Source: an uncultured Veillonella sp.
Lineage (GTDB): Bacteria; Bacillota; Negativicutes; Veillonellales; Veillonellaceae
NCBI RefSeq assembly: GCF_905209685.1
Contig: NZ_CAJLUB010000039.1
Location: forward strand, 1 to 12,984
Direction of reading: 5' to 3'
DNA: 12,984 bases
This document shows positions 10,430 through 12,984 of this stretch, in pieces. The position numbers and the translations under genes were made by a program. Under the pieces are notes generated by a model that was given only the letters and a program-made list of their open reading frames with translations, searched no databases and was not told the origin of the DNA. How positions within the stretch are numbered: position 1 is the stretch's first letter; each line of letters begins with the position of its first letter.

Positions 10430-12984
10430 TTATTCTTCGATGACCTCGACGATAATGTCGTGGTCTTCAGATAATTTCTCTAATGTTTCTGCCAAGAGAG
10501 GATTGTTTCGCTCCTCTTCCGTCATATGCTCTGGATCCCATGCGTATTCACGAGCCACCGTCACGCTATCGATGGGCGCTACTTCAATAGGTGCTTGTGA
10601 AAGCATATCATGATCATCACTTTGATAAGGGGTTCCCTGTTGTTCGCCCCCATCAGACTTTGGGACAGATTCTACCTCAATATGCGCACCGCTATCCATA
10701 GGGCGTTCTAAGACTTCCCCATCATCGCTAATAACAGTGACACTATCTAATGGATGTGGCGGCATATCATCTAGAGATGATACATAGGCTTCCTCCATAT
10801 CGTCTACAGGCACATCATCAAAGGAATGAACTGGAATATCATCCCCTTCAATAGAACCTGCTAAAGACTCGATAGGAATCTCCCCATCTGGTACCTGTAC
10901 CATAGAACCGCCATCAAAGGATGTAATTGGTACATCTGAACCTGCTTTTGCTGCTGTAGTCTCACTCGTGCCAGCGCTAGTTGCATCACTTACTGCTGCA
11001 CCGCCTGTTTTCTTCGCTAAGAATGCTAAGGCTGCCGCCTTTGCTGCATCTACCGCTGCAGAATCAGGCTTACTAGATTGTTCGTCAGTGATTGAACCGT
11101 CAACCTGTACATTGCCTTGTGACGCGCTACTACCTTGAGCTCTATTAGCTCCTGCTGAGCTATTTTCCACTGGTGCATTATTAGTTCCTTGTGGTGCTGA
11201 TGGATTTGTTAAATCCATTTGCGTTGGTTGACCGCCAGAGGTCTTCTGCACATCAACCATTGGTTCTGGTGGACGTTTCGGCGCTTTTACTTGGCGCTGC
11301 GTCGTACTACCAGAGGCCTTTTTATAGTCTTTGTAGACTTGTGTAAGGGCATCAACAATCTCTACATGTACTGGATAGCCCAGTGTATAGGTGAAAGCAT
11401 CTGCCGCTTCTGCCAAGTTAACTTCGTTGGTCATCACATTGAGGTGCAATGTATTTTTAAAGGCCATTACCGCTTTACTTTGGTCTACGTATACCAGCTG
11501 ACCTTGACCGATAACGGTAGAGGTCATATTGCGATTGCTATCCTTCAAATATTTAATGACATTGGCCTGTACATTGCGATACTCTTGAGCCGATAAGATT
11601 TGATCACTAATAATAGCCTGCGTACTAACACCTTTTTTACCACGTCCTGTGGCTTGTTTCCTCGTAGGTCGTTGTGGCTCACTCCCAGTACTTGGTGGTG
11701 GCGCCATCCCAACACCGCCCATCGGTGGAGGAGCCATGCCCACTCCATTCATAGGAGGTGGTGTGCTACCAGGCGCTCCTAGCGGTGGAGGCGTCATGCC
11801 TACATTCGTAGGTGGTGGTGTCATTCCTACGCCACTTGGAGGTGGTACTGTACCAACAGTAGCATTTTGTTCACTACTCATTGGAGTACTCTGTACAGTA
11901 GCAGTATGATCTACAGGAACAAAGCTATTGGCATAACCACTTGGCGGGCCAAAAGCATTGGCACCGTAAGCAGGTGCAGTTGCGACAGCTGGGCCTCGTT
12001 GTTCTAATTGAGCCATGCGGTTCAATAAATCATTCCGTTCAGATCTTTCTGAAGACTCTAATGCGTACACACGGTCTTCTAAGCTTTCATCAACAGAGCC
12101 TAATTTAGCACAAAGCACTAAAAGGCCCATTTCAATGATAGTTCGTGGATTATCCACTTGTTTTGCATCATTCATGATGGATTGCACACTGCGCACATAT
12201 TGATTAAGCTCATTAAAATCGATGCTTTCAGCTTGAGCTAAAAACTCAGCCTTAAAGGCATCATACACCTTGAGCTCATCCGCATCAGGTGCGACCTTAC
12301 CAACTAATAAGGCCCGCACGTGCTGAATGAGGGCTTCCATAATCTGCGTCGCATCACGACCTTCTGCTAAGGCATCGTGGATATAGGACAACAATTTGGG
12401 ACCATCCCCGTTGCGCAACGCATCCAGGAAGTGAATAATCCATTCTTTGCTAACAAGACCGATCAGTTCTTCTACTACTCGGGGCGTAATAGTACCTGTT
12501 GCCATACCGGCACATTGGTCTAAGATACTCAACGCATCGCGCAAACCGCCGTCTGCATGGACAGCGATGAGTTGTGCTGCTGCAGGATCTAAGCCAAAGC
12601 CTTCCTTTTCCGCTACATAGGATAAACGCTGTGCGATATCATCAGACGTAATGCGTCTAAAGGTATAGCGCTGACAACGAGACACAATAGTAACAGGCAA
12701 TTTTTCAATTTCTGTAGTAGCAAAGATAAACATAACGTGAGCCGGTGGCTCTTCGATAGTTTTTAAAAGCGCATTCCACGCCTCAGTTGTGAGCATATGT
12801 GCTTCGTCGATGATGAACACCTTTTTACGGCCTTCAACTGGCATGAATTTGACGCTTTCACGAAGGGCACGTACCTCATCGATACCACGATTAGATGCAG
12901 CGTCGATTTCAAGAACATCCATGGACTGGCCGCTCAAAATCGATTTACAAGCACTACACTCGTTACAAGGATGATCCGTTGGCC
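10430..12984 (-). CDS. dnaX: DNA polymerase III subunit gamma/tau (5' end outside window)
   Basis: 850 residues are visible; the N-terminus with Walker A lies beyond the right edge. The first visible residues, PTDHPCNECSACKS, hold three of the four zinc cysteines, and the frame is open to the edge, so the TTG at 12937 is not a start. Counting from that TTG, EIDAASNRGIDEVR (10-23), Walker B FIIDEAHM (41-48), sensor ATTE (73-76) and arginine-finger SRCQR (86-90) complete the AAA+ ATPase of the clamp loader. A collar domain runs to about 290. A proline-rich linker (about 365-425) and a conserved C-terminal domain (about 438-540, polymerase-binding in relatives) follow. The last 295 residues form a low-complexity, acidic tail. 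The complete protein would be about 950 residues, far longer than E. coli (643) or B. subtilis (563). It heads the downstream cluster. Confidence 0.96.
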   Translation of the reverse strand, partial: PTDHPCNECSACKSILSGQSMDVLEIDAASNRGIDEVRALRESVKFMPVEGRKKVFIIDEAHMLTTEAWNALLKTIEEPPAHVMFIFATTEIEKLPVTIVSRCQRYTFRRITSDDIAQRLSYVAEKEGFGLDPAAAQLIAVHADGGLRDALSILDQCAGMATGTITPRVVEELIGLVSKEWIIHFLDALRNGDGPKLLSYIHDALAEGRDATQIMEALIQHVRALLVGKVAPDADELKVYDAFKAEFLAQAESIDFNELNQYVRSVQSIMNDAKQVDNPRTIIEMGLLVLCAKLGSVDESLEDRVYALESSERSERNDLLNRMAQLEQRGPAVATAPAYGANAFGPPSGYANSFVPVDHTATVQSTPMSSEQNATVGTVPPPSGVGMTPPPTNVGMTPPPLGAPGSTPPPMNGVGMAPPPMGGVGMAPPPSTGSEPQRPTRKQATGRGKKGVSTQAIISDQILSAQEYRNVQANVIKYLKDSNRNMTSTVIGQGQLVYVDQSKAVMAFKNTLHLNVMTNEVNLAEAADAFTYTLGYPVHVEIVDALTQVYKDYKKASGSTTQRQVKAPKRPPEPMVDVQKTSGGQPTQMDLTNPSAPQGTNNAPVENSSAGANRAQGSSASQGNVQVDGSITDEQSSKPDSAAVDAAKAAALAFLAKKTGGAAVSDATSAGTSETTAAKAGSDVPITSFDGGSMVQVPDGEIPIESLAGSIEGDDIPVHSFDDVPVDDMEEAYVSSLDDMPPHPLDSVTVISDDGEVLERPMDSGAHIEVESVPKSDGGEQQGTPYQSDDHDMLSQAPIEVAPIDSVTVAREYAWDPEHMTEEERNNPLLAETLEKLSEDHDIIVEVIEE
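11633..11638 (-). other. Possible programmed -1 frameshift site in dnaX (A6 run)
   Basis: The minus strand reads GGT AAA AAA GGT in the tau frame. A -1 slip on the six A residues would continue as AGG TGT TAG, stopping two codons later at 11625-11627. The shortened product would keep the ATPase, collar and proline-rich linker but lose the C-terminal domain and tail, as gamma does in E. coli. The run is not the canonical A AAA AAG phase, and no clear stimulating hairpin is seen downstream, so this remains a candidate. Confidence 0.35.
11693..11845 (-). repeat. dnaX: Coding repeat: six triple-proline motifs in the DnaX linker
   Basis: Residues about 365-415 (counted from 12937) repeat a unit of roughly ten residues of the form GVGM(T/A)PPPxx. 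They give six PPP motifs, separated by 6 to 9 residues. PPP is known to stall ribosomes unless EF-P acts. The block lies about 20 codons before the A6 run. Confidence 0.8.

Noticed and set aside
11545..11748. Separate small gene in the alternative frame of dnaX
   Set aside because: It is a frame shadow with biased composition and no ribosome site, and it is in the +1 rather than the -1 frame of the proposed slip.
12150..12158. DnaA boxes elsewhere (TTATCCACT here, TTATCCACC at 4022, inverted TGTGGATTA at 6361)
   Set aside because: Single sites with one mismatch, unclustered and in coding DNA; expected by chance in a sequence this long.
12935..12937. TTG start codon for dnaX
   Set aside because: Upstream codons to the window edge continue the conserved zinc motif (CNECSACK), so the TTG is internal.

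Overview
The window looks like chromosomal DNA of a low-GC member of the Negativicutes, most likely Veillonella or a close relative. The basis is the Firmicutes-type order dnaX - ybaB/ebfC - recR - bofA, very AT-rich intergenic DNA, strong AGGAGG-type ribosome sites and the general look of the proteins. The genus is an inference; no rRNA gene is present to settle it. There is no tRNA, rRNA, CRISPR array, insertion sequence or prophage gene.

Layout. Positions 1-217 hold a terminator and perhaps a decayed coding remnant. A NimA-like flavin-binding protein (218-730, minus) is divergent from a CycA-type amino acid permease (1011-2453, plus). Between them lie a promoter for each gene and, in the permease leader, a terminator-like hairpin with a possible competing hairpin. 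A bidirectional terminator (2457-2483) separates the permease from a convergent minus-strand group: a small secreted protein (2486-3058), a membrane-anchored orphan (3141-4037) and a cation diffusion facilitator (4159-5283). Each of these three has its own candidate promoter.

From 5522 to the right edge lies one compact minus-strand cluster. In transcription order it is dnaX (5' end outside the window), ybaB/ebfC, recR, a bofA-family gene, a UvrD-like helicase with an embedded DnaQ-type exonuclease, and an RluA-family pseudouridine synthase. Apart from a 123-base gap after dnaX, the junctions overlap by one base, abut, or are separated by at most 9 bases, so co-transcription and translational coupling are likely. 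The cluster joins the replication clamp loader, recombination mediator RecR and a helicase-nuclease, a coherent replication and repair neighbourhood.

The most unusual structure is inside the RluA-family gene. An in-frame insertion of about 48 codons carries eight DnaA-box-like 9-mers (TTATCCACA and close variants), all in one orientation. Five of them start exactly 21 bp apart, and a pair with 12-bp spacing sits near each end. The 9-mers are conserved while the DNA between them is not, so the segment looks selected as DNA: a candidate DnaA-binding or iteron-like array hidden in a coding gene. Second is a possible programmed frameshift in dnaX: an A6 run between the proline-rich linker and the C-terminal domain, where a -1 slip reaches a stop after two codons, as in the E. 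coli tau/gamma arrangement.
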